The notes below the pieces were generated by a model. The model searched no databases. It saw nothing but the letters and a program-made list of their open reading frames with translations, and had not been told where the DNA came from. Positions 10,301 through 21,270 of a stretch of DNA of 64,000 nt are shown here, piece by piece. A program made the translations under genes and the position numbers. Each line of letters starts with the position of its first letter. Position 1 is the stretch's first letter. This DNA comes from Marsupella aquatica (Eukaryota; Marchantiophyta): contig OZ316896.1 of NCBI GenBank assembly GCA_973895155.1, positions 3,596,001 through 3,660,000 of the forward strand. Direction: 5' to 3'.

Positions 10301-10582
10301 AACATAAATTTAGCCATGTCCTGGACCCATCATCTATATGAAGGTGCATACTGTCGTCTAAAACAGAATGGGGGTGCCTACTGTTGTTATGGAAGTCTTC
10401 ATCCAGCCTGGGTGATTTTCGGTGAGGACTCTCTCTTCGTTAGTTCAGTCATGCAACTGTCGCTGTTCTTACGATGAATGACGTTTTTTAGTACCCTGGA
10501 GAATTAAGTTCCCGAGACTGGAACCATCACGTCATTTCATCTCGAGTGATGGATGGACTGAGTGTACCGATTCTGTACCGAA

Positions 10583-10795
10583 GAGCTCCACTTCGTCCAA
10601 CTCAAATATCACTCGCTCATGATCGTAGTGAACCAGCTCGAGCTCACAGTTCAGCGTGCTCTCATTGTAGTTCGAACTTATTTCCAGAAGCTCGCGCAAT
10701 TTCTTCCACTTGAGAAAGGGATACAACCTCCTTACAGTATTGTCAAAATTTGTCTAGCCATCTTCAAGTCTTTCCAGCTGAAAGCTCAGCTGTGC
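10583..10795 (+). promoter_or_regulatory. Orphan GLP promoter/leader fragment (unit A)
   Basis: This stretch repeats the type II GLP promoter and leader seen at about 7,957-8,160: CACTTCGTCCAACTCAAAT, CACTCGCTCATGATCGTAG, TTCTTCCACTTGAGAAAGG and CAGCTGAAAGCTCAGCTGTG all recur in order. No GLP follows; the similarity ends before the leader is complete, and the TA tract is replaced. It is best read as the leftover of a deleted tandem GLP copy. The same remnant is in unit B (58,233-58,444), so the loss predates the duplication. Confidence 0.7.
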
Positions 10796-11283
10796 GGATC
10801 TCAAGGTCGCAATTCAGGTAAAGCACAAAATGCATGTGTGGACTGAGCCTTCGTTAAGGAAATCACAAGGGTATCCATCCGGCAGTCAAAAATCTTTAGT
10901 AAACTTTCTCTTCATTCCAATGCTTCGTCCTTCATCCTCCTCCACCACTCGATGATGACGATGGTGGAGGCTGGGGGGATACTTTGACATCCAAACAATA
11001 TAACCAGATCAGAAGAATGATTACAGAATGCAGACGACTAGACAAACCAAGCGACTCTCTGAGCTAGCCCACGTTGGTGCCTGGAAAACCATGGCCGCGA
11101 CTTCTGACAACTATCCCAAGAGCATTTACACTACAAAACTCCTTATGACCGAACCCGGAGCTGCTCACAACCCGATTTCCACCTGGAATGGACATCAATC
11201 TGTATTCTACGCCTTCCATCCTTTTCATCATTAACGATTCATATACAAGAAGTAATAATTTACTGTTCTACAAAATCATGGCA

Positions 11284-13050
11284 TTAAGGTTGAGGAGGCG
11301 AGACATAGGGATAGATTTGATCGGCAGGTGGGGCAGAAGGGTAAGCATATTGGTCGTAATTGGCATTAAAGGGAGGGGCAGAAATGGCAGTATATAGATT
11401 ATTCCCAGGCGTTGGGTACTGATTATTGTGATAGGATGAAGAACCAGAATTGTCAGGTAAGGAGGCAGAGGTACTGAGCCTACGTCGCTGTTGTTCGGTT
11501 CTTAGCATGGACTCGGCATCCTTTATATTCTTTTGCCTCTTCTCCTCCCCTTGCTGGGCACTAATCTTGACAGCCTGCCCAAGTTGAAATATCGCCTTTG
11601 CTGCTCTCGCCCTGCACATCCACAATAATAATTAGGATGTAACAAACAAACCAATGTATCTTCAAGCATCAAGCAGATGCAAATATAACACCGAACTCGG
11701 CTACGGCAGTATCTTACCTAGCATCAGGTGAGAAGTCAGTAGCAGCGGCCCATTCAACGGTTCGGGTTACGGCTTCTCTGTAGCAGCTTTGCATCTGATC
11801 CCAGTCCGTCTCAAATTCCTATAAATACACACAGGGTCTAGTTAACGAACGTGTGTAATCCATTCCCACGAAAAAGAGCCACCTCACTACCGCAAACTAT
11901 TGGAGGTGCATGACGATACTTCTTCATACAATTGGTCGTGGCAACTAATTGTACCAGAACAAAGCATTCAAATAAGAATATCTGCAGAACGTAAAACATG
12001 TAAAATGGGTTGCTGTTCTACCTCCGCACATATGAGCACTGCATAGTAAACATCATGCGCTAATGAATCTCGGTCATAATGATCCTTGCCCATCCTAGAT
12101 TTGTTCAGGAAATCTTGCATCCCTTGTACAACAATATTTTTCTGAAAGTCACCGTATTTGAGTGATTCTTCAAATAAGACCCCACCTAACACCGTAACCA
12201 CATCAAGTGGGACAGTGCTCTTTTCTGGATCAGTCTGTAATCAACACACAAACCAAGCTCAGAAACCAAAGGAAAATTGCAATTCAAGTGGATCATAAGA
12301 ATTTGCATAACAGCTGACAGCACTTAAATAGTGCAAATGCGATGGCATCGAAGGTCTCCTTGAGATCAAAGCAGATTTCAGAGCACTTACCAGTCTTTTA
12401 GCAGACAACAGGGCAGCCGCTTGCAGCTCGTGCTTGTACCCAGCCATCATTAGATAGTAGAACCTTTGGAAGGCTGTCATTCAAACAGTCAATATCTCAA
12501 TTTGATTGCTTACTTTGCTGCGAAGTAGTCCAAATGAACCAAAGGACATAAGTTTTAACAAAAGCACCATCACCATCGAAAAGGATCAGGGATTGCAATT
12601 TGAACCAAGAATTACAGCTCACGACGGAGAATGAGCAACCACATTGACTGGCAGTCTAATTTAACTCAGTCCTGCAATTTTTTTGACAGGAAGACTGCAC
12701 AAACTAGCACCAAACCAATAGATCAAACTAAATTACGATATTGAATAATATACACCAATCTGAGGTGATACGTCTGAGACGAAGTACCTATTGTCTAAGA
12801 CCATATGTGAATACCGAGAACGATACAGTGGGGATGGGTTTTTACCTAGTACAAGGTGATCGATTGGAGCCAAACCTTTCCCTTTGAGCTCAGTCAACAC
12901 GCCCAATTCATGTTTGTTGGCATATCCCTGACGAACCTTCTGAACGCCAGCGGAAATGGCAGACGCCGCGGCTTTGCTCGCACTGAACATCATGCCCAAT
13001 CCCTTCTTGGCAACCCCAAGAGCTGCATCTTGGGCCTGTTTGGACGACAT
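11284..13050 (-). CDS. Five-exon gene, conserved but unrecognised protein (intact, unit A)
   Basis: Predicted exons on the minus strand: 13,050-12,846; 12,473-12,391; 12,234-12,022; 11,818-11,718; 11,611-11,284. All introns are GT-AG, phases join (205, 83, 213, 101 and 328 nt) and the product is 309 residues ending in TAA. The ATG at 13,050 (MSSKQAQ) is used; a 3' splice-like site just upstream (13,068/13,069) suggests a spliced 5' UTR. The N-terminus is Ala/Gly/Lys-rich, the middle is helical (exon 2 gives FQRFYYLMMAGYKHELQAA), exon 4 is Trp-rich, and exon 5 has a charged helix then a Tyr/Pro/Asn-rich tail. No signal peptide or membrane segment is obvious. I do not recognise the family; the helical core plus Pro/Tyr tail is compatible with a trafficking adaptor, but that is a guess. 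Confidence 0.72.
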
Positions 13051-13853
13051 TCTGCCCTTCCCTTTATCCTGAGTAAATAAATGGCTCGCTGGCGCGTTCA
13101 ATCGATCTGCTGTCTTTGAAACACGGGCTAAGACCAGGCACCCTCGGAGAACTGCCGACCTAGGGCGTGATGTGATGCAGGGTTCTCTGCCACCGACTTT
13201 TCTCCGACAAAGTGAAGGACACCAAAAATCATCGATAATAAACCACAGGACTCACGCCTTGAAGCCAAAGAACGCTGCGGCATGGAATTCGTGTTCCTGA
13301 GCATGACTCTAGAGGAAGAAGATCGTTTCAGTTCCCGTTTCCCTCTTCTCACAACAGATCCATGCTTCCTCGATCATCCCTGCCCCGCCCCGCATCGTCA
13401 ACTTACTGTTACATCCCCATTTCACTGCGCACCTTTGCCATCACGTCAATCCCCACCATCGCCTACTAGCAATCCACCCCACACTGCCCGAAACGCCAGC
13501 ACCAACATAGAGGAATTGCAATGTGATGTTTCGACACATTCCTGAGATCGACACATTCCTATGCGCTTTCAGGACATTCTTCGGGCCGTCATCCACAGCA
13601 ATCGAGAAAACGAAACGGTACAGCCTCCGAATTTTCCCCAGTCATTGGAGTGCTGTCAAGAATCACAATCGGCAGCAAAGACCCTACTCTTGAATCAGCA
13701 GCAGCAGCATTGTGGCGATGGTGGCTCGGTGCCAAAGAATAGAAGCATGGCACAATTTCAAATCGTCATGGCTCTTCTCAACAGTCGACTCGTTTCACTG
13801 CTTTGTCAACAGTCGACTCGTTTCACTCCTTTTTGCCCAAATTGTTTAGTGAA
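13051..13853. other. 5' flank of the five-exon gene
   Basis: No independent gene supported. Open frames here shift between units A and B. The stretch probably holds the promoter and a 5' UTR exon of the minus-strand gene; a GTGAGT donor-like site on the minus strand near 13,250 could pair with the acceptor at 13,068/13,069. Confidence 0.4.
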
Positions 13854-14575
13854 CAATTTTGAACTTTCGGTGTTGTTAATAGGGGTCGCAAAGCTGAGAA
13901 ATCACAGAGGTATTGAACTTTTTCACACCTTTCTCACAACTTTTCACAACTTTTTCACAAGGTTACTGTAAATGTTTTTTCAATAGTTTCTTTCACCCCC
14001 GCCTCTAACTGCAGAGCAAGGCCAGAGGGTCACTAAAAACACATCACCCTCAAAGCAACACACCCAAGGAAACACCAAAAGTAGTCACCAATAGAGTGAA
14101 CTTTCGGTGGTGTTAAGAGGGGTCTCAAAGCTGAACGATGGTATTGAGCCATCAATAACTTTTTCACAACTTTTTCACAAGGTTAATGTAAATGTTTTTT
14201 CAATTTTTTCTTTCACCCCCGCCTCTGGAGAGCAAGGCCAGAGGGTCACTAAACACACATCACCCTAAAACAACACACCCAAACAAACACCAAAAGTAGT
14301 CACCAATTGGGTGAACTTTAGGTGGTGTTAATGGGGGTCTCAAAGCTAAGAAATTACAGAACGATGGTATTGAGCAGTTAATAACTTTTTCACAACTTTT
14401 TCACAAGGTTAGTGTAAATTGTTTTTCAATTTTTTCTTTCAGCTCCGCCTCTAACTGCAGAGCAAGGCCAAAGGGTCACTAAACACACATCACCCTAAAA
14501 CAACACACCCAAACAAACACCAAAAGTAGTCACCAATTGAGTGAACTTAGGTGGTGTTAAGAGGGGTCTCAAAGC
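13854..14575. repeat. ~225-bp tandem array at right border of unit A
   Basis: About three imperfect units, spaced roughly 215-235 bp, each containing GTGAACTTTCGGTGGTGTTA-like sequence, GGTCTCAAAGCTGA, TTTTTCACAACTTTTTCAC and GAGCAAGGCCAGAGGGTCAC. The last unit is cut at CAAAGC by the LTR of copia element 1. The array recurs in unit B (61,550-62,215). Confidence 0.85.
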
Positions 14576-14978
14576 TGTTGAGCATAGACGACGATCGCAA
14601 CGGCAAGCCCATGAACCATCCAACGCACAATAGTCGACACAAGAGATACGTGGTTCACCTCCTTGAGGCTACGTCCACGGGAACATACAAGAGAGCTTTA
14701 CTGAACTCTAAGCCCGTCGGCTATACCGAGTCTCCACAGTGTAAGCTCTCCCTATCTCTCAAGTGGCTCCATAACAATGAGCCTTGGTTCTACTTCTCCA
14801 AGCACACATGCCTCTTATGATATAGTGTGCAACTTAGTTGTACCTAACCACGTAGTTATACCTAACCACATAGTTGTACCTAATCACGTAGTTGTACCTA
14901 ACCACGTAGTTGTACCAACCCACGTTGTTGTACCAACCACGTCATACCTAACCTAGACGTAAGAGTAAATACCCAACA
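14576..14978 (-). repeat. Copia element 1 LTR (3' LTR)
   Basis: 403 bp, TGTTGAGC...CCCAACA. It matches the other LTR base for base except for three extra 18-bp units of TTGTACCTAACCACGTAG type near 14,840-14,900, a minisatellite inside the LTR that changed length after insertion or during recombination. Confidence 0.93.
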
Positions 14979-15168
14979 ATCTTCCCCTTGACTCTGGTGT
15001 AGGGGAGAGTAATACTGCCAATGTATATGATCCCTCAGCGGGAAGTTCTGGACAGAAACCAAACCGGTTTCCCTCTCTAACTAGAGCAAACCAGAACTAA
15101 GCCGTAGCCTAATACATAGGAATGAGGAAGAGCATATATCAGTAATTATAATGAATGTTAAGAAAACT

Positions 15169-17475
15169 CTACTTGTGATGCAATTGCAAAACCTGCAATA
15201 CGTCACGGTGTCTAGAGAAACTCTCCAAAGGAATCACTTTGGTAAATGCGTCAGCCGGGTTGAGTTTACCATCAATCTTGACTAGCTCAAACAAATTATC
15301 AGACACAGCCTGCTTGATAAAATGGTACCTGACGTCAATGTGCTTCACTCTGCTGTCCATCACCTGGTTCACAGCAAGGTGGAGCGCACTTTGACTATCA
15401 CAATGGAGCTTCACATTCCCCTGTGGCAATCCTATTTCAGTGATAAGTCTATCCAACCAAATCACTTCCTTTGCTGCTTCCGCAGCTGCAACATACTCCG
15501 CTTCTGTAGTAGACTGAGCAATACCCTTCTGCAAAGTAGATCTCCAACTTATGCATCCATCACCAAGTGTGAACACGTATCCTGTTGTTGATCTCCTTCG
15601 GTCCAAATCTTGTCCATAGTCAGAATCTACATAGCCAATCAATGATTTAGCATTCTTTGCATTCGCATCAAATAAAAGACCATGATCCACGGTACCTTTC
15701 AAGTACCTGATAATCCACTTCACTGCTTCCCAGTGTACCTTCCCTGGATTCGACATGTACCTGCTCACCTTGCCCATAGCCATGGCAAGATCAGGTCTAG
15801 TGCAAGTCATCAAATACATGAGACTCCCCACTGCCTTGTCATACGGAACCTTTGACATCAACCCCTTCTCTGTGTCATCCGTAGGACAGAACGCTGATGA
15901 TAACTTCAAGTGGGGAGCCAACGGGGTACTTACTGGCTTGCTATTCCCCATGTTGAACCTTGCAATTACCTTCCTCGCATAACTGCTCTGCGTCAACCAT
16001 AGCTTGCCAGCCTCCAAGTCCCTAGTGATCTCCATACCCAAAATCCTCTTAGCTGGCCCTAAGTCCTTCATCTTAAACTCTGCACTAAGCAGTGCCTTGA
16101 GCTTAACAATCTCAGACCTATCCTTGGCTGCAATTAGCATATCATCCACATAAAGTACTAAAACAATGAACCCAAAGACAACATTCTTTACCGATTTCAA
16201 ATACACACAAGGGTCAAATACACTTCTATGAAAACCTTGTGACCGAATCCAATCGTCAAACCGCTTGTTCCACTGTCTTGGTGACTGCTTCAACCCATAC
16301 AAGGATTTCAGCAATCTGCAAACCAATTCCTCCTGTCCTCTCTTCACAAAACCTAGCGGTTGTCTCATGAAGATCACCTCTTCCAATGTGCCATAGAGGA
16401 AAGCTGTGACAACATCCATCTGATCTAGGAGCAGACCAAACATTACAACAAGTACACACAATAGTCGTATTGTAAAGTACTTAGCAACTGGTGAGAAGAC
16501 CTCATTGTAATCCACACCTTTCTCTTGTGTGAATCCCTTTGCTACCAATCTAGCCTTGTAGACCTTCGATCCACCTCCTATGGAATTATCCTTCAGCTTG
16601 TAAATCCACTTGCTGTCCACCACTTGCTGACCCTTAGGCAGCTTAACAAGCTCCCAAGTTTTGTTGTCCTTTAGTGACTGCATCTCCGTTTGCATTGTTG
16701 CAGTCCACTTCTGCTTCTCCTTTGAAGCACTTGCCTCATGAAATGAAGAAGGTTCCCCTTCTTCCAAAGTTAACGCATCACCCTCATCATCAGCTGTAAA
16801 ATCATCCTCTTGCAGTTGAGATGAATCAACCCACTGTCCATACCTTGGTGGAGCGCATACAGTGCGACCAGATGTTCTTCTAGCCGATGACTCTGGTTGA
16901 TCTGCGTGTGCTGGTACAATTTGAAGCTCAACAGCATCCACTTGCTGCTCACCAGCATCAACAAACTCCTCTGGTTCCTCTGGCACAGGAACCAGCTCCA
17001 TAATTGGAGCAACTCCTTCTCTCCGGTCATGCACCTCATAACCAATCTCCCCCTCAACAAGATCCGGGATAGGAGATTTTCCTTTGTCAGTACGGGAGAC
17101 CTGAGTATTTTCCCCCTCCTTCAATAATCTGGATTCATTGAAGGAAACATCCCTACTGACAACGAGCTTACAGGCAATAGGATCCCATAGCCTATAGGCT
17201 TTCACACCACTCTGGTACCCAAGAAAAACACATTTCCTGGAGGTAGGATCCAACTTGGTCCTATTCTGCTTTGGTGTGAGAGCATATGCATCACTTCCAA
17301 AAACTACCAAGCCATGATAGTCTGCTTGCCGCTTATAGCGCATCTCAAACGGCGTTTTGAAATTGATAGCACTAGAAGGAGAAAGATTTACCAAATAAGC
17401 TGCGGTATTGACAGCTTCTGCCCAAAATTCTTGTGGTAAACCTGATTGACTCAACATACTCCGTGACCGCTCCAA
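15169..17475 (-). pseudogene. Copia 1 integrase C-terminus, reverse transcriptase and RNase H
   Basis: Long open frame of about 768 codons. Order: integrase C-terminal region (FWAEAVNTAAYLVN), a linker, the RVT_2 reverse transcriptase starting near residue 260 (WTATMQTEMQSL), the catalytic YVDD motif near residue 440, and RNase H with STTEAEYVAA, HCDSQSALHLA and HIDVRYHFIKQ. This part of pol looks intact and could be catalytically complete, but it lacks its own start: upstream integrase sequence is out of frame because of a deletion of about 1 nt near 17,530. It copies element RNA into DNA inside the particle. Confidence 0.9.
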
Positions 17476-18011
17476 CAGTGTCCGATTGAGCCTCTCAGCG
17501 ACACCATTCTGCTGCGGAGTATAAACTGTGGGAGATGGCGAGTTATCCCCTGTTCTGAATAGTACTCTTCAAATTCCATTGAAGTGTACTCCCCGCCGTT
17601 GTCTGACCTCAGACTCTTCACCCTTGTATCCAAACACTTGATTGTGTTTCCAGTCTGATTCTCCACCTGGGCCTTCCACTTCTTAAAAATGGACAAGACA
17701 TCAGACTTATGCGTCATGAAATAAATCCACACAAATCTTGAGTAATCATCAATAAATGATACATAGTACAACTTTCCAGAGTGTGAGGGAGTCGGGGATG
17801 AACCCCACACGTCACTATGTATGTACTCAAGAATCGCTTTGGAACGATGAGTTCCAACACCAAAAGCACGACGATGCTGCTTTCCAAGAATGCAATGCTC
17901 ACAAAACTTTAATTTACAAGATTGCAAATCAGAAATGAGTCCATTCTTCCGTAAGATAGCCAAACCCTTCTCACTCATGTGGCCTAGCCGTGAATGCCAT
18001 AGTTGAGTCAT
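17451..18011 (-). pseudogene. Copia 1 GAG-pre-integrase and integrase core
   Basis: Contains the zinc-binding-like pre-integrase segment (LWHSRLGHMSEKG, CEHCILGKQHR) and integrase core residues in HSDVWG and RSDNGGEY. Near residue 165 the frame shifts; the continuing integrase sequence (PQQNGVAERLNR type) is in the frame of the neighbouring RT reading frame. An in-frame TAG at 18,060-18,062 separates it from the protease part. Confidence 0.88.
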
Positions 18012-18059
18012 CTCCTCGTGAGACTTGGTTACATTGGCCTCTCCACATACAGTATTGCC

Positions 18060-18395
18060 CTATAACACATACAAATTCTTTTGTCTACTCCCCTTCAAAA
18101 TCATTGTCTCTCCCGACCTGACTTGAAGTTCACCATCAATAACGCTCCATTGATGACCATTTGAATCCAACACACCAAGTGAAATCAGATTCTTACGCAT
18201 GCCAGGTACATACCTGACTCCGGATACTGTGCGCACAGCGCCATCAAACATTTGAATCTTCACAGACCCAATTCCCTCAATTTGACAGGAGTGATCATTT
18301 CCCATCAGAACTGAACCGTTTGAAACAGAGTAAGAACTGAAAAACTCACGAATGTAACAAATATGAAAAGAGCAAGCACAATCAAGAATCCACAC
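18060..18395 (-). pseudogene. Copia 1 protease region, catalytic motif degraded
   Basis: The region corresponds to the copia aspartic protease. The usual WILDSGAS/C active-site sequence reads WILDCACSFHI, so the Asp remains but the D-S/T-G triad is D-C-A. Flanked by in-frame stops TGA (18,441-18,443) and TAG (18,060-18,062) in the same frame as gag. Confidence 0.8.
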
Positions 18396-18440
18396 ATCAT
18401 CTGCTCTCCTAGATGACGTGCACAGGGCATACCCCCGGCT

Positions 18441-19481
18441 TCATAAAACATACTCATCATTGAGTAAATCAGCTTCTTCATCAGCCCTAGCCACATTTGC
18501 CGATGAAGTTTCCGCTGCCTTTCCCTTACAGTCTCGCTTGAAGTGTCCAACTTGGTTGCACTTCCAACATGTCACCTGCCTCCTCTGAGGGGATTTACCC
18601 TTGGACTTAGATCTGGATTTAGATCTAAACTGGGTTCTACGGTCCCCAGTTGGTCGCTGCATACTCCTCCCATGGTTAACATTGAGGGCAACACCAGATG
18701 ATGAAGGCTGTGACGTGATGTGCATCTTCTGCTGAAGATCATCACTAAGCAGAGAACTTACCACGTCATTGTATGAAATGGTATCCCTATCACGATGCAA
18801 CAACACTCGTGATAGGGACTGGTAAGATGGAGGCAATGAACTAAGAAGCTGCAGAGCCTTCGTCTCATCATTCAAAGTCTCCCCAAGGTTTTCCAAGTCA
18901 ACGACCATGTCGTTGAAAGCATCCACATGGTCTTGCAACATCGTACGAGATTCCTTCATCCTGAAACTCATCAGTTTGTAGGAAGTGTAGAGCCGGTTCG
19001 ACAACTCCTTGCGGTGATACTTGCTCTGTAATTCCGCAAACAAGGACATGCAATCCTTATGTGCACCCAACTGCTTGATGATGGGAGGCATGAGATAGAG
19101 TGTAACACACCACACTCCCTGCTCCTGCATGTGGTCCCATTGTTTCTCATCAACATCGTCTTCACGAGGGCTCAGCAGTTGGCCCATCCCTGACGCATAG
19201 AGCACTCCCTTCACCTGCTTCTCCCATAGCAAGTAGTCAGAGCGCCCATCATACTTTGTCACTTCATACTTGGGTCCCCCAAGCTTGAAAGTCCCCATCT
19301 TCTTCGTTGGCACTACCGTGAGCTCCGGTAGTAGTACTGCTTCCTCCACCACACGCCGCACCGGTGATGGTATTGGTGTCACGTGCTCTTCCTCCTGCTC
19401 CTCTCTCTACCCCTGAAACCTCCGCGGTGATCCTCGTGCTTCAAGTTCCACGTCTTCGAAAAACTCCTCCGAATCACTCAT
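18441..19481 (-). pseudogene. Copia 1 gag with nonsense codon
   Basis: The natural ATG is at 19,479-19,481 (MSDSEEFFED). An in-frame TAG at 19,407-19,409 stops it after 24 codons; the duplicated gag fragment at 19,954-20,303 has CAG there. The rest encodes a UBN2-type gag (DGRSDYLLWEKQVKGVL) and a CCHC zinc knuckle (CWKCNQVGHFKRDC) after an Arg/Ser/Lys-rich stretch, ending in TGA at 18,441. Confidence 0.9.
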
Positions 19482-19953
19482 ATGAGAAAATCACAAAAAA
19501 TGTTGTTTTTCACAACTTCTCAAAACACTTGAAACTCACACCGCCGCGTAGCCCACAAAGCTAGGAGTCCAATACTGAAAACCGAAATCAAAATCAAAAT
19601 TTGACGGAAAAATTATTCAAATTTTGGTCGAGGTGGGTAAAACCTTGGGAAACTCCCCCGTTTTGACCACCTCACGGAATAACCGAAATACCAAGTACAA
19701 CCCGTTGTCGGAATTGCGATGTGATTGGTGCGCCGCGTTGCCAACTTCAATGGCTACGACCTCGCCGAAAAATAACCAAAAAAGTTACCGTTCGGCGGAT
19801 GAAATCTTTGTCGGACGGTCAAAAAACAGCTCTCTAGTTTTTTGGAATATTCTATGACCCTTGTACAGACCTTGTGAGAATTTTGGAAGAACAATCGAGG
19901 GGCTGACACGTGTCCTCGAACCCCCAAAACCCCCTACCACCCTTCGTCGTCGA
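19482..19953 (-). other. Copia 1 leader segment adjoining gag
   Basis: AT-rich untranslated leader directly upstream of the gag ATG. It separates the gag from its own partial duplicate. No gene seen. Confidence 0.6.
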
Positions 19954-20303
19954 TGTAACACACCACACTCCCTGCTCCTGCATGTGGTCCCATTGTTTCT
20001 CATCAACATCGTCTTCACGAGGGCTCAGCAGTTGGCCCATCCCTGACGCATAAAGCACTCCCTTCACCTGCTTCTCCCATAGCAAGTAGTCAGAGCGTCC
20101 ATCATACTTTGTCACTTCATACTTGGGTCCCCCAAGCTTGAAAGTCCCCATCTTCTTCTTTACCGTGAGCTCCGGTAGTAGTACTGCTTCCTCCACCACA
20201 CGCCGCACCGGTGATGGTATCGGTGTCACGTGCTCTTCCTCCTGCTCCTCTCTCTGCCCCTGAAACCTCCGCGGTGATCCTCGTGCTTCAAGTTCCACGT
20301 CTT
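19954..20303 (-). repeat. Partial gag duplication inside the copia 1 leader
   Basis: 350 bp matching 19,101-19,456 (356 bp; one 6-nt in-frame length difference). It encodes the first ~115 gag codons but lacks the initiating MSDSEEFF part, and its inner end joins unrelated leader sequence at TGTTACATCGACGACG. It keeps CAG where the main gag copy has TAG, so the nonsense change came after the duplication or the fragment came from another element. Confidence 0.88.
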
Positions 20304-20708
20304 GTCAACAACGAATGTTGATCAATTGCACTTGGTGCTGTCACCAAGTCCAACAAGGTAATTGATTTTGCTTAGCCTTCCTCTTTGCATCAAAGAGCCA
20401 ATCCCGGACTCAAAAACAATCGTCTTGCCTCAATCTCTCCGTTGAGTCAAAACACTTGACGCTTCTCCCTCCGAGTCGATTGCCAACTTTCTTCACAAAA
20501 TCCAGAACGACGAAAACTTAGATCTCTCTGCACCACAAGCTCCGTTCAACGATTTCTTCACACCGTTAGAAAACTCTTGCCCTGATCTATCCGTTGAGCC
20601 CATAAACTCCAAGTTCCATGCGATGGAACTCTGGAAAATCCACCAACACTCAACGCTGGAAAAACCGTCATGAAATCCCGTCACGAACACACGTCACCTT
20701 CCAAGCAT

Positions 20709-20720
20709 GCTCTGATACCA
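20709..20720 (-). other. Copia 1 primer-binding site
   Basis: Minus strand reads TGGTATCAGAGC, complementary to the 3' end of plant initiator tRNA-Met, two bases inside the 5' LTR. Confidence 0.9.
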
Positions 20721-20722
20721 AT

Positions 20723-21071
20723 TGTTGAGCATAGACGACGATCGCAACGGCAAGCCCATGAACCATCCAACGCACAATAGTCGACACAAGAGATACGTGG
20801 TTCACCTCCTTGAGGCTACGTCCACGGGAACATACAAGAGAGCTTTACTGAACTCTAAGCCCGTCGGCTATACCGAGTCTCCACAGTGTAAGCTCTCCCT
20901 ATCTCTCAAGTGGCTCCATAACAATGAGCCTTGGTTCTACTTCTCCAAGCACACATGCCTCTTATGATATAGTGTGCAACTTAGTTGTACCTAACCACGT
21001 AGTTGTACCAACCCACGTTGTTGTACCAACCACGTCATACCTAACCTAGACGTAAGAGTAAATACCCAACA
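20723..21071 (-). repeat. Copia element 1 LTR (5' LTR)
   Basis: 349 bp, TGTTGAGC...CCCAACA; lacks the three extra 18-bp units of its partner at 14,576-14,978. Confidence 0.93.
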
Positions 21072-21270
21072 ATATTTAAAGGTACCTGCCATTCCCAGAA
21101 TCCATTGCCCAGAAGTAACCTTTTTCTGGACTCATACCCCAACGGTGGTCTAGGCAAGGGTTCTAACCTAAACCATGTTCCCGGAAAGCTCAGAAAAGCT
21201 CCCTGGTTGCCGTTGGTCAGATGTTTTCACTTTCTGGTCACAAGTTGGTCACAAGTTAGTGACCCTAGAC
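21072..21270. repeat. Dispersed repeat matching 63,686-63,880
   Basis: From ATATTTAAAGGTACCTGCC to GACCCTAGACCAGACCCC the sequence is nearly the same as the stretch beginning near 63,686. Beyond this point the copies diverge, and the continuation at 63,880-63,998 is found here inverted at 24,611-24,733. Confidence 0.85.

Larger units (their letters stand above)
1050..14575. repeat. Segmental duplication unit A
   Basis: This ~13.5-kb block matches 49,445-62,215 (unit B) in the same orientation almost end to end. Shared content in order: copia RNase H tail, type I GLP (-), intergenic DNA, type II GLP (+), ~200-bp tandem block, orphan GLP promoter, five-exon gene (-), ~225-bp tandem array. Differences are scattered substitutions and indels; the largest is about 0.96 kb at 5,872-6,830, absent from B. 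The left border lies inside a copia remnant; the right border is where copia element 1 begins. Confidence 0.92.
14576..21071 (-). mobile_element. Copia element 1, full length but defective
   Basis: A minus-oriented Ty1/copia LTR retrotransposon: 5' LTR 20,723-21,071, primer-binding site 20,709-20,720, leader carrying a partial gag duplication, gag, protease, integrase, RT-RNase H, purine tract 14,981-14,989, 3' LTR 14,576-14,978. Both LTRs run TG...CA and agree by eye except for 54 bp (three 18-bp units) extra in the 3' LTR. Coding capacity is destroyed by three in-frame stops (19,407; 18,441; 18,060) and a frameshift near 17,530. Flanks are CAAAGC on the left and AATATTTAAAGG on the right: no target-site duplication. 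Confidence 0.93.

Noticed and set aside
14577-14820. Open frames in the copia 1 LTRs (also 20,722-20,967)
   Set aside because: Lie wholly within LTR sequence on the strand opposite to the element; no coding signal.
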